DNA of 64,000 nt. Origin: Hyaloperonospora brassicae. Taxonomy: Eukaryota; Oomycota; Peronosporomycetes; Peronosporales; Peronosporaceae. Shown here in pieces: positions 31,425 to 41,703 of the stretch. How positions within the stretch are numbered: the stretch's first letter is position 1; each line of letters starts with the position of its first letter. The translations under genes were made by a program, and so were the position numbers. The notes under the pieces were generated by a model. It was not told where the DNA came from, did no database searches, and saw only the letters and a program-made list of their open reading frames with translations. The stretch spans positions 1 to 64,000 of the forward strand of contig CANTFL010001452.1 of the NCBI GenBank assembly GCA_947650285.1. Reading direction: 5' to 3'.

Positions 31425-34017
31425 ATGACGACGACGGGGACGTCTAAGCCCGTGGGCGATGAGGAAGCAGAGGCAGTGCGTCCGAAGCTGAAGCCGCAGG
31501 TGGTCCGCATTGAGGTGCTGGGCGACGAGAAGGTGGGCAAAACGTCGCTCATCTGCTCGCTCGTGTCTCGCCACTTCAGCGAGAAGGTGCCGAGCGTGTT
31601 GCTCAACGTGCAGATCCCGGCCGAAGAGAGCGACGAGAACGTGGTCATCTCGATCACCGACACGTCGTGTACGTATGCCGTGTGACTTGTACGGTCCTGT
31701 ACTTTCTGCACTGTGCTGCATTGCATGTTCTTCCGCACAGTGTGGTGAGATGGGGTGAAACTAAGTGCTATGTATGTATGCATGCGTGCGATGGCTTGAC
31801 CCTTGTCGCAGCTCGCGTGTCGGACTTGATACGCGTGACGAACGCGACGAAGCGCAGTGACGCCATTCTGCTAGTGTACGACTTGACGAGACCCGAGACG
31901 TTCCAGCGGCTACGACGGTGGCTGAATTTCATTGCGAAGAACAAGGAGATCCCAGTCGTGCTGGTTGCTAACAAAGTGGACATCAACGCGGTTACCTCCA
32001 CGAAAGATGGAACCTATGCGAGCCAAGTCCAGCACCTGGTCAACACGTACCCGGTGCGTGTGACTTCCGTAATGTTATGTTATTGATGTGCAGGGAGTGA
32101 AAGTGACAGGGTGAGGAGATGGAAGATACTGACGCTGATATACTTAGTTTGTGGTGTCTGAAGTGGAGTGCTCGGCCAAGAACTTCACGCAAGTCGCACA
32201 AGCCTTCTTTTTGGCACAGAAGGCGGTGATATATCCGGTTGCACCTCTTTACAATGAAAAGAAGCGCGTACGTTGTGATCAAAGTCGGAGATGGAAGTTA
32301 TTGTTGTGATTTTTCTGAAGATTGTGCTTGCTGATTTGGTAAACAACTGTACGAATTGCAGCAATTGCAGCCCAAGTGTCTTAAGGCGATCAAGCGGATA
32401 TTCCGTCTGTATAACCGCGACCGAAGCGGGATTCTGAGTCGAGAGGAGCTGAATGAGTACCAGTATGACTGTTTTGGTGTGCGTCTTGTTTCTTCGGAGA
32501 TCGATACATTGATGGAATACCTTTTGTCCGAAGTACCGTCCGGAGTCGCACCCGATCGTAGTGGACTGCTTGTAGACGGCTTTATCTACCTGTGGTGGCT
32601 ATTTATTGACCGCAACCGGCCGGAATCAGGCTGGCAGGTGTTGCGAAGTTTAGGATACAACAACGAGCTGCACCTTGAGATCCCTCCTGAGCGTCTGCAG
32701 CTACCTTTGTATGAAGAGGACCAGTCTGCGCAGCTTACTCCTGCAGCTGTCGAGTTCCTGACGAACCTGTTTCGTCAATTTGATGTGAACAAGGACAACA
32801 ACATTGCGGAGAGTGAGGTTGAAGCTATTTTCTCAATTTGCGAGGATGAGAGTGCGCCATGGACAACTTGCTCGGCCATTTCGTCGCCGCTACTTTTTGA
32901 GCAAACCGTGGTAGATGGCAAGCCTATGCTTTCGCTTGCAGCGTGGCTGGCTTGCTGGAGCTTTGTGGCTCAGAAGAACCCGCAGAAGCTTCTTGAAACG
33001 TTGTTTTACCTAGGGTACAACGACAAACTTTTCCCAGCCATCGATTTTATCCGGTATGTGCTACCGCAATTGTGATGCTTGGTTAAGTCTGACTCTTGCG
33101 CTCGTCGATCGACCTTTTTTGTGTAGAAAACGCAGTACGACGCGCAATGCGGCAAGAATCGAACGTAACGTGATTTCATGCTACATATTCGGCTCGCCGA
33201 GCTCTGGAAAGGATCACTTTGTTCGCACGTTCGCTGGACGCAACGAAGCACCTTGTGCCGATGACGAGCAATCCATTCTTCGGGGCATTGGGGCTGTTCC
33301 AGACCGAGACACGACGAAGTTTTTGTTTGTACGTTGATGCTCACTCGTGTCTTGTGGGGAAGAGACGCAACTAACGTGTGTGTTGGAAAATACCTGTGTT
33401 GCGTGCAATGTGTAGATCACTGAAGCGTTGTCAGACGATGAGATTGAGACAAAAGCAGATGTTTTGCTGCTGGTATTGAACCCCGAAGACGAGCCGAGCA
33501 AAGTGTTTGTGGAGGAGCTGGACAAGAAGCTGCCTGGATCAATTCCGCGTGTGGTTATCAGCTACAAGCCGAAGGTTCGCAAAACGGACGTGGAGGATAG
33601 CAAGAAAGGCGCCGATGAAAGCCATGCGTTGATACCAGATGAGCCAGCCGATTTTGCAATCGACGCAACGTTGAAGCAGTACTCGACGGCCCTCGAGTGT
33701 TACGAACCACACTGTGTGAAGGGCGAGGTCGCTCGTGTCCTTGTGGCTACTGCCTTGCGACCGTACGTGCAGAGTCTTGCTGTTTTGTGAAAAGGATGGT
33801 TATTTTGCGCATGGTAACTTATGATTTGTGTGAATGTGGCGTGTGTGCACGCAGACCAAACAACGCGCGTTCCAAGTCTTCCGGGATCTGGTTGTCCGGT
33901 CGGAAGACGGTCTTGAGTACACTCGGATTGGCTGCCGTCGTGGCAGTTGCTTTTGTTGCAAAGCCTGAAGAGAGCAAGGCTATCGTGAAGAACGTGGTCT
34001 CGAAACTGCGGCGTTGA
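31425..34017 (+). CDS. Miro (mitochondrial Rho GTPase)
   Basis: Seven exons: 31425-31668, 31812-32053, 32148-32267, 32362-33053, 33127-33328, 33416-33762, 33855-34017; 669 residues. First GTPase domain with P-loop LGDEKVGKTSL, ITDTS in place of DTxG-type switch II, and VLVANKVD (NKxD). Two EF-hand regions: YNRDRSGILSREEL and FDVNKDNNIAESEV, each followed by a hidden-EF segment. Second GTPase domain with IFGSPSSGKDHF. The C-terminal anchor is a single hydrophobic helix (VLSTLGLAAVVAVAFVA) followed by basic residues, as expected for the outer mitochondrial membrane. The protein links mitochondria to transport and ER contact. Exon 4 could start at 32362 or 32371 because of a repeated TTGCAG; the longer form fits the family better. 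Confidence 0.93.
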
Positions 34018-35768
34018 CGTGTTAGTGCATGTAGCTATTGCGAGGCAGTGTAAAAACAGGGCCGGAGCCGCTTTTGTTTATGTCGGACAAGTCTCTTGGC
34101 TCGGTTGCAGTTGCAGTTGCGGAAACGACTTGATTAGTCATTGATTTGGCTTCGACCTTTTATTGGCGGCTGCGAGAGCGGACACCGACGGGATTGGTCA
34201 AGACACTGTCGTTTTGGGTGGGACGCCATTATACTTATCTTGAAGAGAAAAAATAGCATGTAGCTTGAAGCACGTGCTTAGGCAATCAGTTTTGACATTC
34301 AGTGGATGAGGTTGGAAAACGTGCAGATCGCAGCCAATACATCCCGATTCGCCATAAACGATGGCCTATTCACACACTCATTTATTGATCATATTCGTTA
34401 TCTTAGCCATGACGAAAAAACAATATTTTGCACTATTGATACACTGGCTCAAGAGACATCGAGGTTCTCCTACGTATCCGTTTGCTTCAACCTGTGCTCT
34501 CCTCGCTGGAATATTCCATTTCGTTCTCTGCCGAAAGACGACAAAAGAACGTCACTCTGTGACCTTGCCGTGGACGAAAGATGCAGGATCGTCGACAAAA
34601 GCTCCTACAAGCAACGGAACGAAAACAAAAGAGATTCTACCAACTATCGCGTAGAAGTATACCGACAGAGACGACATGCGAAGAAGGTAGAAAGGGAAAT
34701 AGATTTGTACGTCTTGCGTTGAATAGCCTGTTTGAATTGTCGAAACCTGTTATCGATGCAATCTAACGAACTTTGTAGATATGCTGATGCTCGATTATCT
34801 TTTGCGCAAGTATCCGGCTTATCGCTCACAGATGAGCATGGGAGTATTCTGGTCTGAAGAAGCGACGCAACGAACGAGTCCCATTCTCATGCCGAAGTCC
34901 ACGCTATGCAATTCTATCTATCCAAAAGCAAAATGACGATCGTGTAAAACGTGCGCGTTTTAAGGTGCGGGAAAAAATCGCGAAACCTATGCGCTTTTAG
35001 ATACCAGTTCTGCAGTTTTTAGTATGTACATCACTGCATGAGTGTGATGCTTGACATTGTGTGCCTGTGTCCTGTCGTTGTTGATTTTAACTGTGCTTCG
35101 TGGTCTTCGTCCAAAAAAAAAGCTACACGTTACGTATCTCAATCGCTCACGCCGGCAGGGTGGTGTAATATCGACAAGAAGCCCCAGCATCGTGCTAAGC
35201 GATATGCTGAGCAATCATACGCTTCCTACAACCACGTCAACGCTTTTCTGTCCAGTCGAATAACTGTGTCCCGACCAAAAATAGCGCTGTCCGGAACAAA
35301 AAACGTCAATGTCCGGGTATTCGTGACCTTTTTCTCAATTGGCTGTTGATTTCTCTACGTTTCGCTTTGGCATATCAGCAGTAAAAAAACAACTCGCGCC
35401 TTGCCGAGCACATCGTTTCTCGCACGCCGCCAGCTCTGCAATAAACAACTTGCTCGTTCGTTTAGTACGATCTGTCGATCCTCTGCAAACGCACATAGTC
35501 GCGATCGTCGCCGAGCAAACGAGGAAAAAAAGAACACTCGGCAATGAACTGACTGCCTGTGTTTCCGTCATCCATTCGCTCGCTCAGTGAGTCGCTTGCC
35601 CCGATTACGTCCCCCCGTCACCTCTCCGTGCCACGATTACGGTACACGAGAGTGAACCCACCACAGCGACTCCATAGCCAAACGTCAACACCCGCTCGTG
35701 TCTCGGCGAGTGCCATTTCTCAACTTGCGCTCTCGCGCGCACGAGCCACTGGGCAACACCAGAGCCAC
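34018..35768. other. No gene recognised
   Basis: About 1.75 kb. A 138-codon plus-strand frame at 34306-34722 and shorter ones show no known domain. The frame of the DGAT2 gene is open upstream to 35559 but only with a GTG codon there, so it is treated as leader. Confidence 0.45.
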
Positions 35769-38222
35769 ATGGAACAAAACGGACCGCCGCCGCTGCTCGT
35801 CCGCCGCAAGCGACACGTCGGGCCGCGACTCGTCGCTGAGGCAGACGACCGGGACGAGCCGTTCATCAGTGTCCCCGTGGAGCACATGAGCGCGCGCGCT
35901 GTGTTTCTGCTCACGATGGCCGTCACGTCGTTCGCGGCCTTTACGCTCTTTAGCCTCGCGGAGCTCACGCACCACCACCCGACGTTCGTGCTGGCCAACG
36001 TCCTGCAAGGCGACACGCACGCGGCCGCGCAGTGGCTGTTGCTGCTGACGATCCCCGCGACGAGTGCAGCCGCGTGGTTCCCCATCTCAATCTCCCACGC
36101 ACCGAGCGGGAAGCTGCGCATCACGTCGGCCGTACCGCCGCCACTGTCGCCTGCTGTCGCACCGTCTCGAAGAGCGCCGTCGTCGGCTTTCACGCGACTC
36201 GTGCAGCGCTTTCGGCACAACCACATGTTTGCCATCTACCAGAGCGTCGGGTGGACGCTCTTTGGACTGGTAGTCGCGCTACAGCTCACTTGCTTTGGAT
36301 CGTATAAAGTCCGCGACCTGCTGTTCTGCAAGCCTGGCAGCCGGTCGGTCCAGGCCGTGGTGGCGTTCATTGCCGAAGTGCTGATCATTTCGTCCGTGTT
36401 GACGCTGGAGAAACGACGAGATCGGAACTGCCAGCGACGGAAAGACCGGTTCGTGGTGCAGCTCAACAACTTTAACAATATGCTGTTGCTGGTAGGCGCC
36501 ACGCTGCTGGCGCTGGCGTCGGAGTATACGCGCGTGTACCCGCACCCGTCGGGTAGCAGTGGCGGGTACCCCATGACGACAGGTCTCGGGTCACTCGCTC
36601 TCTTTGTTACGGCACTGCTCAACACGTATGGCCTGGGTGGTGTCTTGTCAACAAAGGACGGCTGGAGTTTTTACCAGCCTTTTATGGGTGGTGTGCGTTT
36701 CGTGCTATTCCAGATTGTGTCATGGACGTGCTTTGGCGCGGGTGCGGCACTGCAGATGTTGTATCTACTTTCGTTGGTCGTGGTAGAGCTGGAACCGTTC
36801 GTGGGCGCGATGGCTGTTGCGGGGTCGTTGTTTGTACTGGCAGAGATTGGCATGATGATGTCGTTGCTGGTGTTTCGGAAGTCAGGGCTTTCGCCTGTGG
36901 CTTCCGCTGCTACGTTATCGGAGACGGTCTCTTTCGGTGGAAGGAATTTGTTTCCAAAGCCTGAGGCTTTGTCCGAAAAGAGTGTTGAGGAGCAGTCCGT
37001 CGCGGCAGGTTCTTTCGGATACTTTTTGGCACTTCATGACCGCGTGCGAAGCTTTGCCGACGAGTGTCTGGGGGTTCTCGTGGTGGGGTTTCTGGCCAAC
37101 ATCCAGTTCATTCCCAACGCTCTTTGTGTCGTCTTGTTCGCTGCAACCACAAACTTAAGTCCCGCTGGCGTCGCGTTCTACGGTCTCATGGTGACGTGTG
37201 GGGAGTTTGTCATGGTCTTGTCTCGCTTACTTGCCACTCAATTGTACTTGATCGACTCGCGCAACGGTCTGTTGAAAGAAGTCAACCGCTACCATGTGAA
37301 GTATGTGCTGCCCCAACTTATCGCCGCCTGTATTCCGGCCTTGGGTACGTACCACCACTACATCCACGACATGGACGCCTTCGTACCAGTATGTATCCTC
37401 ACGATCTTCATTTACTTGTACGAGTTCACGTACCGGGGTAACCCGCAGCAAACAGGCTGCCGTGAGCGGGCGAGCTGGATTACAGGCCGTAGCTTCCTCG
37501 TTGACACCGTCAGGCGATACTTTAGCGGAAGCATTATCCGGATGGCTCCATTGGATTCGAAGAAGCAATACATCCTGGGCTTTCACCCTCACGGCATCTA
37601 CCCCATATCCGTGATGTGGCTCCAGCTCACGGCACAATGGAGACGCCTGTTTCCAAACTTTCACGCGCATATTTTGACGGCGAGTATTCTGCATCAAATC
37701 CCGCTCGCCCGAGACTTGCTGCATTTTTACGGGTCGCGTGAAGTCACTCGACAGGCGTTCACGCACACGTTGCAGCAGAAAGAGAGCGTGCTGCTTGTAC
37801 CTGGCGGTCAAGCTGAGATGCTGCTGCAACAGTCCGCGAAGAACGAGGTACGCGTGTACACGCACCACAAAGGCTTCATCCGCCTTGCTATCGAACACGG
37901 CGTGCCACTCGTGCCCGTGTTGAGTTTCAAGGAAGGCGAGATGATGGACAACATCCAGGCTCCCGCGATGCAGCGCTGGTTTGTCAAGAAACTTGCTCTT
38001 CCGTTTCCGTACTTCCCGTACGGCCGTGCGCTGCTGCCGATCCCGCGCAAGGTTGATATTCCGATTGTAGTTGGGGAACCTCTCGAGGTGCCGCACATTG
38101 CAAAGCCCACACAAGACGACATTGACAAAGTCCACGCTACCTATTATTCCGTGCTTCAAAACATGTTTGACAAGTACAAGGACGAGGTCGGATGTGGCGA
38201 CTACAAGCTCGTGTTGATCTAG
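35769..38222 (+). CDS. DGAT2-family acyltransferase with a large multi-membrane N-terminal half
   Basis: Single exon, 817 residues from the first ATG (35769). The C-terminal ~250 residues are a DGAT2-type acyltransferase: GFHPHGIYP (HPHG active site), LVPGGQAEMLL, HHKGFIRLAIEHGVPLVPVLSF (the RKGF-like block) and FPYGRALLPIPRKV. These enzymes make triacylglycerol or wax/retinyl esters at the ER. The first ~550 residues hold many hydrophobic segments (for example VFLLTMAVTSFAAFTLFSLA, LFGLVVALQLTCFG, MLLLVGATLLALAS, VLVVGFLANIQFI), roughly ten or more helices. Ordinary DGAT2 proteins have about 350 residues and two helices. A relic of this gene lies at 54271. Confidence 0.9.
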   Translation: MEQNGPPPLLVRRKRHVGPRLVAEADDRDEPFISVPVEHMSARAVFLLTMAVTSFAAFTLFSLAELTHHHPTFVLANVLQGDTHAAAQWLLLLTIPATSAAAWFPISISHAPSGKLRITSAVPPPLSPAVAPSRRAPSSAFTRLVQRFRHNHMFAIYQSVGWTLFGLVVALQLTCFGSYKVRDLLFCKPGSRSVQAVVAFIAEVLIISSVLTLEKRRDRNCQRRKDRFVVQLNNFNNMLLLVGATLLALASEYTRVYPHPSGSSGGYPMTTGLGSLALFVTALLNTYGLGGVLSTKDGWSFYQPFMGGVRFVLFQIVSWTCFGAGAALQMLYLLSLVVVELEPFVGAMAVAGSLFVLAEIGMMMSLLVFRKSGLSPVASAATLSETVSFGGRNLFPKPEALSEKSVEEQSVAAGSFGYFLALHDRVRSFADECLGVLVVGFLANIQFIPNALCVVLFAATTNLSPAGVAFYGLMVTCGEFVMVLSRLLATQLYLIDSRNGLLKEVNRYHVKYVLPQLIAACIPALGTYHHYIHDMDAFVPVCILTIFIYLYEFTYRGNPQQTGCRERASWITGRSFLVDTVRRYFSGSIIRMAPLDSKKQYILGFHPHGIYPISVMWLQLTAQWRRLFPNFHAHILTASILHQIPLARDLLHFYGSREVTRQAFTHTLQQKESVLLVPGGQAEMLLQQSAKNEVRVYTHHKGFIRLAIEHGVPLVPVLSFKEGEMMDNIQAPAMQRWFVKKLALPFPYFPYGRALLPIPRKVDIPIVVGEPLEVPHIAKPTQDDIDKVHATYYSVLQNMFDKYKDEVGCGDYKLVLI

Positions 38223-38809
38223 AGCGCTTGGAGCAGCGAAAATGATGCAGTTGGGTCTCAGTCCGGTTGTAGTATCCATTCATCGATATTTGGTACCGAA
38301 GGACAGATTTGAGGCATGTGTCAGAATACAGTGCGTTCCATGTTGTGTTTATCCTGCCACGTGTCCGGGCGTCTTGCAAGTCGAAACTGAGAGCTGACAC
38401 GCAAATACAATGCACAAGAGAGCGAGCAAAATGTATTAAACAACTTCACGATGCAGATATGTACAAAACATTTCTGAAAATGCAATCAAATGTTCGATAT
38501 TTGCTCGAAATCGAGATATGATCTGACCAAAACCTGCAACAAAGCCAGCACGCCCTTTCAATAAGTCGCCACTTCGGTGGACATAACAAAATAGTCTTGC
38601 GAAGGGCTAAACGCACCAATTTTATCGTGGCCATTTACACAAACTGCATTCGTTTTGATTGATCAAAACGCGGACCACAGCGAGCAAAGACAACATCACC
38701 CTTACTTACACCACGCCATGAACACACAACACAAGATAGAGCCAACCCCCAGATTCCTAATCTTTATGCTACTGACACTTTTATTTACCTCCAGCCTGCA
38801 GAATAGATC
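38223..38809. other. No gene seen; 3' flank of DGAT2 gene
   Basis: 587 bp with only short frames, ending in AGATC (38805-38809), the presumed left target site of the gypsy element. Confidence 0.55.
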
Positions 38810-39200
38810 TGTAACGGGGCAGCCCGTTACATGAAATTGTCACTTTAAGGAAAGTGACAATAAAGAATATAAAGATGGATATTCTTTAAAACAATATCAC
38901 CAAAGTGGTGATATTGAAGGGTCGACCAAAGGGTCTGTTCATTGGTTGATATCGTGATGATATCAACCCACCAATCGCCGCAAGACGCGCGCAATGAGTG
39001 GTGACGAGACATCACCATACATGCAGTTATATTAGTATAATTGAATTAAGTCAAACGAAGAGACAGTAGTTTAAAGACTTAATTTATTAATATAACAGTT
39101 CTACTTTTACCCTACCTACGCTTCCTCGCTTGCCACGTGTACGTCTGTCGGGGCACTCAAAACCCTTGCGTTAAGTTACGCAAGGGTGTGCCCCGTTACA
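38810..39200 (+). repeat. 5' LTR of gypsy copy 2
   Basis: 391 bp, TGTAACGGGG...CCCCGTTACA. It contains consecutive hairpins at 38811-38830, 38837-38860, 38861-38888, 38892-38916 and 38944-38968, the last four with 10-bp arms, and another near the 3' end (CTTGCGT with ACGCAAG). Confidence 0.96.
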
Positions 39201-39202
39201 CC

Positions 39203-39210
39203 TGGTAGCA
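39203..39210 (+). promoter_or_regulatory. Candidate primer-binding site of gypsy element
   Basis: TGGTAGCA, two bases after the LTR, is complementary to a tRNA 3' end TGCTACCA as found in animal initiator tRNA-Met. Only eight bases match what I can recall, so the tRNA identity is tentative. The position is right. Confidence 0.5.
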
Positions 39211-39244
39211 CTTTGTAGTCCTTCCAAGGACCACATCATCCAAC

Positions 39245-40432
39245 ATGAACATGTTGGATGAAGAAGACACCTTTCACGCCACGCGTGAAGGGTTTACCCA
39301 TTTGAGTGACATCGAATGGGGTGCGGTAGAACGAATGAGTTCTACCGTAGGCGAACTCGTCGTCAGCACCATGTTGGAGTCTCTAGACAGAGACCAACAA
39401 CATGCCGCTATCGCCAAGTTCATTCAGAATGAACTTGCTCTCGAGAGGGAGAAAGTAGCCTTGCTTCACCAGCAAGGCTCTCAACAGGCCGAAAAGTTGA
39501 GAGAACTCGGTGCTCAACAGACGGAGCAGTTGAGAGAACTCGGTGCTCAACAGACGGAGCTGTTGAGACAGCAGCAATTCCATGCTGCTGTGGGCGGGAC
39601 GGCGCATGCGCGTCGTCCCGAAGTAATGAAAGTCGACATCTCCAAGTACAGTGGAGTCCCGGAGGACTCCCTGTTACTATGGTTTGTCGAACTCGACAGA
39701 GCCCTAAGGGCTCGTCGCGTCGAAGATGAGCAAATGAAACTCACATTTGCTCAGACCCACTTGGCAGGGCGTGCCAAAACTTGGTCCCTGGGACTCGAGA
39801 GTAGCGACCCAAATGTGTTTAGGTCGCTAGATGACTTCAAGTCCCGGCTCAGACAAACATTTGAGCCGCCACGTGCTGAGTTCAGGGCTCGCTCAGAGCT
39901 CCTGAAACTCAAGCAGGGTAAGCGTGATGTGCACGCTTACGCACAACATATACGACTCCTTGCGAGTAGCATAACTGCCAACCCAGTACATGAACACACG
40001 TTGATTACGGTGTTCATGCAAGGGCTCGCAGAAGGGCCCGTCAGGAGCCACCTGTTCCGCCTTGAGCTGAATACGCTGGAAGAAGCGATATCAGCCGCGG
40101 AACAGGAAGACTTTAGCATGAGACAGGCTCATGCTAGCTCAAACTCTTACCGTCCACCGAGACGACAAGAGATCGGAGGTCCAGAACCAATGGACCTCTG
40201 CTATGTTGAGAGCGAGAGACCTCGCTCTACAAACAACAAGCGATTGCAGAGGTGCAATCGCTGTCAGAAGTCAGGGCACTACGCATACGAGTGTAGTGCT
40301 CCACGCCCAGTACCAAACAGTACTGAGCGAAATGGACGATCATTTGACAGAAAGGGCAATGGGCGTGGGTCCAGCGCTGTTGCGGCTTCGCAACAGCGAG
40401 ACGGACCATCAAAAAATGGTCGGGGTCAGTAG
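39245..40432 (+). CDS. Gypsy Gag
   Basis: 395 residues. The N-terminal third is acidic then helical with a short repeat (LRELGAQQTE and variants), likely a coiled coil. The middle has the retrotransposon Gag capsid region (FVELDRALRARRVEDEQM, LAGRAKTWSLGLE, FKSRLRQTFEPPRAEFRARS, YAQHIRLLASSI). The C-terminal CCHC knuckle is CNRCQKSGHYAYEC, followed by a basic Gly/Arg-rich tail. It should assemble the particle and bind element RNA. The start codon lies in the apex of a perfect 11-bp hairpin (39237-39260), and a second in-frame ATG follows two codons later. It ends in TAG at 40430-40432, with the protease frame at -1. Confidence 0.92.
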   Translation: MNMLDEEDTFHATREGFTHLSDIEWGAVERMSSTVGELVVSTMLESLDRDQQHAAIAKFIQNELALEREKVALLHQQGSQQAEKLRELGAQQTEQLRELGAQQTELLRQQQFHAAVGGTAHARRPEVMKVDISKYSGVPEDSLLLWFVELDRALRARRVEDEQMKLTFAQTHLAGRAKTWSLGLESSDPNVFRSLDDFKSRLRQTFEPPRAEFRARSELLKLKQGKRDVHAYAQHIRLLASSITANPVHEHTLITVFMQGLAEGPVRSHLFRLELNTLEEAISAAEQEDFSMRQAHASSNSYRPPRRQEIGGPEPMDLCYVESERPRSTNNKRLQRCNRCQKSGHYAYECSAPRPVPNSTERNGRSFDRKGNGRGSSAVAASQQRDGPSKNGRGQ

Positions 40433-40566
40433 GGGCGGAGCGCCCTACTGATCCAGCAACCTCAAGAGAATTTGCAAATCTCTTGACGAAAGTTGCTCCA
40501 GATACACAATCATTGTGTGTCTCTGCACCTGGTGATGACGTTTCGCTCATCACCTTGAAGTTGTAA

Positions 40567-41682
40567 GCGACAAATGATTTGCCGCTTCGTGCTCTAGTAG
40601 ACTGTGGGGCGTCGAACAACTTTGTTCGTCGCCAGTCACTAGAGGGTCGTAGGCTCAAGTTCGTTGAGCGCGACATTCCCCTCACAAGGATGACGGTGCG
40701 CCTTACAACAGGCGCATCGATAACCGTTGAGAAACGTGTAGTAGGAATCCACTACACGTTAGAGGGCGAACAGTACGATGATGACTTCATCGTACTAGAT
40801 CTGGATGACAAATTTGATGTCATCCTGGGATTACCTTGGCTCAGAAAGTACGAGCCAAGAGTGAGCTGGCAGCATCGATCCGTGAAGATGCCTGCTGCTT
40901 GTTCATCAGATGGACATCTGATGAACATCTTGGAGCGTCCACAAGCGTGTGGATGCTCTGCGAGTGAGTGCGATGGCCTCACTTGCGGTACGGTCGTTAG
41001 CACGACTGCACAAGATCACAGTGTAGTTGATCACTACACTGTGGAGCAAGCTCCCGGCGGCTGTACAGAAGTACAGGCTGCGCCGAAGGTCCACCACTCG
41101 AATAAGTCGAGTGGACCGGGACATGGATGCATGCCTAGCGGGCAGCATCTTAGAAGAAAGAAGTCTGTTGCCCCCAAGGGGCAACATGAAAATCCTAGGT
41201 CGACTGGAGAGTCGACCGTAGAGGATCGGTTCCTGACTGTGGTTGCACAGCCACAGTCGGAAGACGTCGAGGGAATAAGTCCCCACGTACTTGAGGAAGG
41301 AATTCCTCAAGAGTCGCTTGCTGAGGGATTAGGCCCTCAGCAACCTGTGGAAGCAAGTTCCCAGGAAGAAACCGAGACGTTGAACGTCTTGGTTAATGAC
41401 GGATCAAGCGTAGGCGCTTATACGCTTGATCTGATTGTGCCTCCGAAGTTGACTTCGGAGATAACTCAGTTGCCAACGCTAGAACCGAAACGGTTCTTGC
41501 GTGATCTGCGTAGTGGCAAAGTCAAGCAGATCTGCATACTCGTCACAGAGGACGAGTATGTGACCGACATTCGGTCGGCAACAGTATTTGCTGAGAACGA
41601 ACGGGTTCTCAGCAGCTCATCGATGGACGAAAGTGTCCTCGATGAGAAGACTCGGATTGAGCGATACGCGTCCCAATCCTGA
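40567..41682 (+). CDS. Gypsy aspartic protease and linker (pol part 1)
   Basis: The frame is -1 relative to gag. The active site is ALVDCGASNNFV and the flap/second motif region VILGLPWLRKYEP, typical of gypsy/chromovirus retropepsins. A ~230-residue linker follows with no recognised domain. In the same frame upstream, residues such as LTKVAPDTQSLCVSAP continue back toward the gag end, but a TAA at 40564-40566 interrupts them. The part ends in TGA at 41680-41682, again in frame with RT. Most likely both stops are lesions in a former gag-pol fusion made by -1 frameshifting. Alternatively protease and RT are made separately. No ATG is near the frame start. Confidence 0.75.
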   Translation, partial: ATNDLPLRALVDCGASNNFVRRQSLEGRRLKFVERDIPLTRMTVRLTTGASITVEKRVVGIHYTLEGEQYDDDFIVLDLDDKFDVILGLPWLRKYEPRVSWQHRSVKMPAACSSDGHLMNILERPQACGCSASECDGLTCGTVVSTTAQDHSVVDHYTVEQAPGGCTEVQAAPKVHHSNKSSGPGHGCMPSGQHLRRKKSVAPKGQHENPRSTGESTVEDRFLTVVAQPQSEDVEGISPHVLEEGIPQESLAEGLGPQQPVEASSQEETETLNVLVNDGSSVGAYTLDLIVPPKLTSEITQLPTLEPKRFLRDLRSGKVKQICILVTEDEYVTDIRSATVFAENERVLSSSSMDESVLDEKTRIERYASQS

Positions 41683-41703
41683 GAGTCACTTCAGGCAAAT
41701 CCT

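Noticed and set aside
37227..38279. 350-codon minus-strand frame opposite DGAT2
   Set aside because: Shadow of the acyltransferase coding sequence, no domain.
40131..40451. Second plus-strand frame overlapping the end of gag
   Set aside because: It is the +1 frame, without protease motifs; the protease is in the -1 frame.
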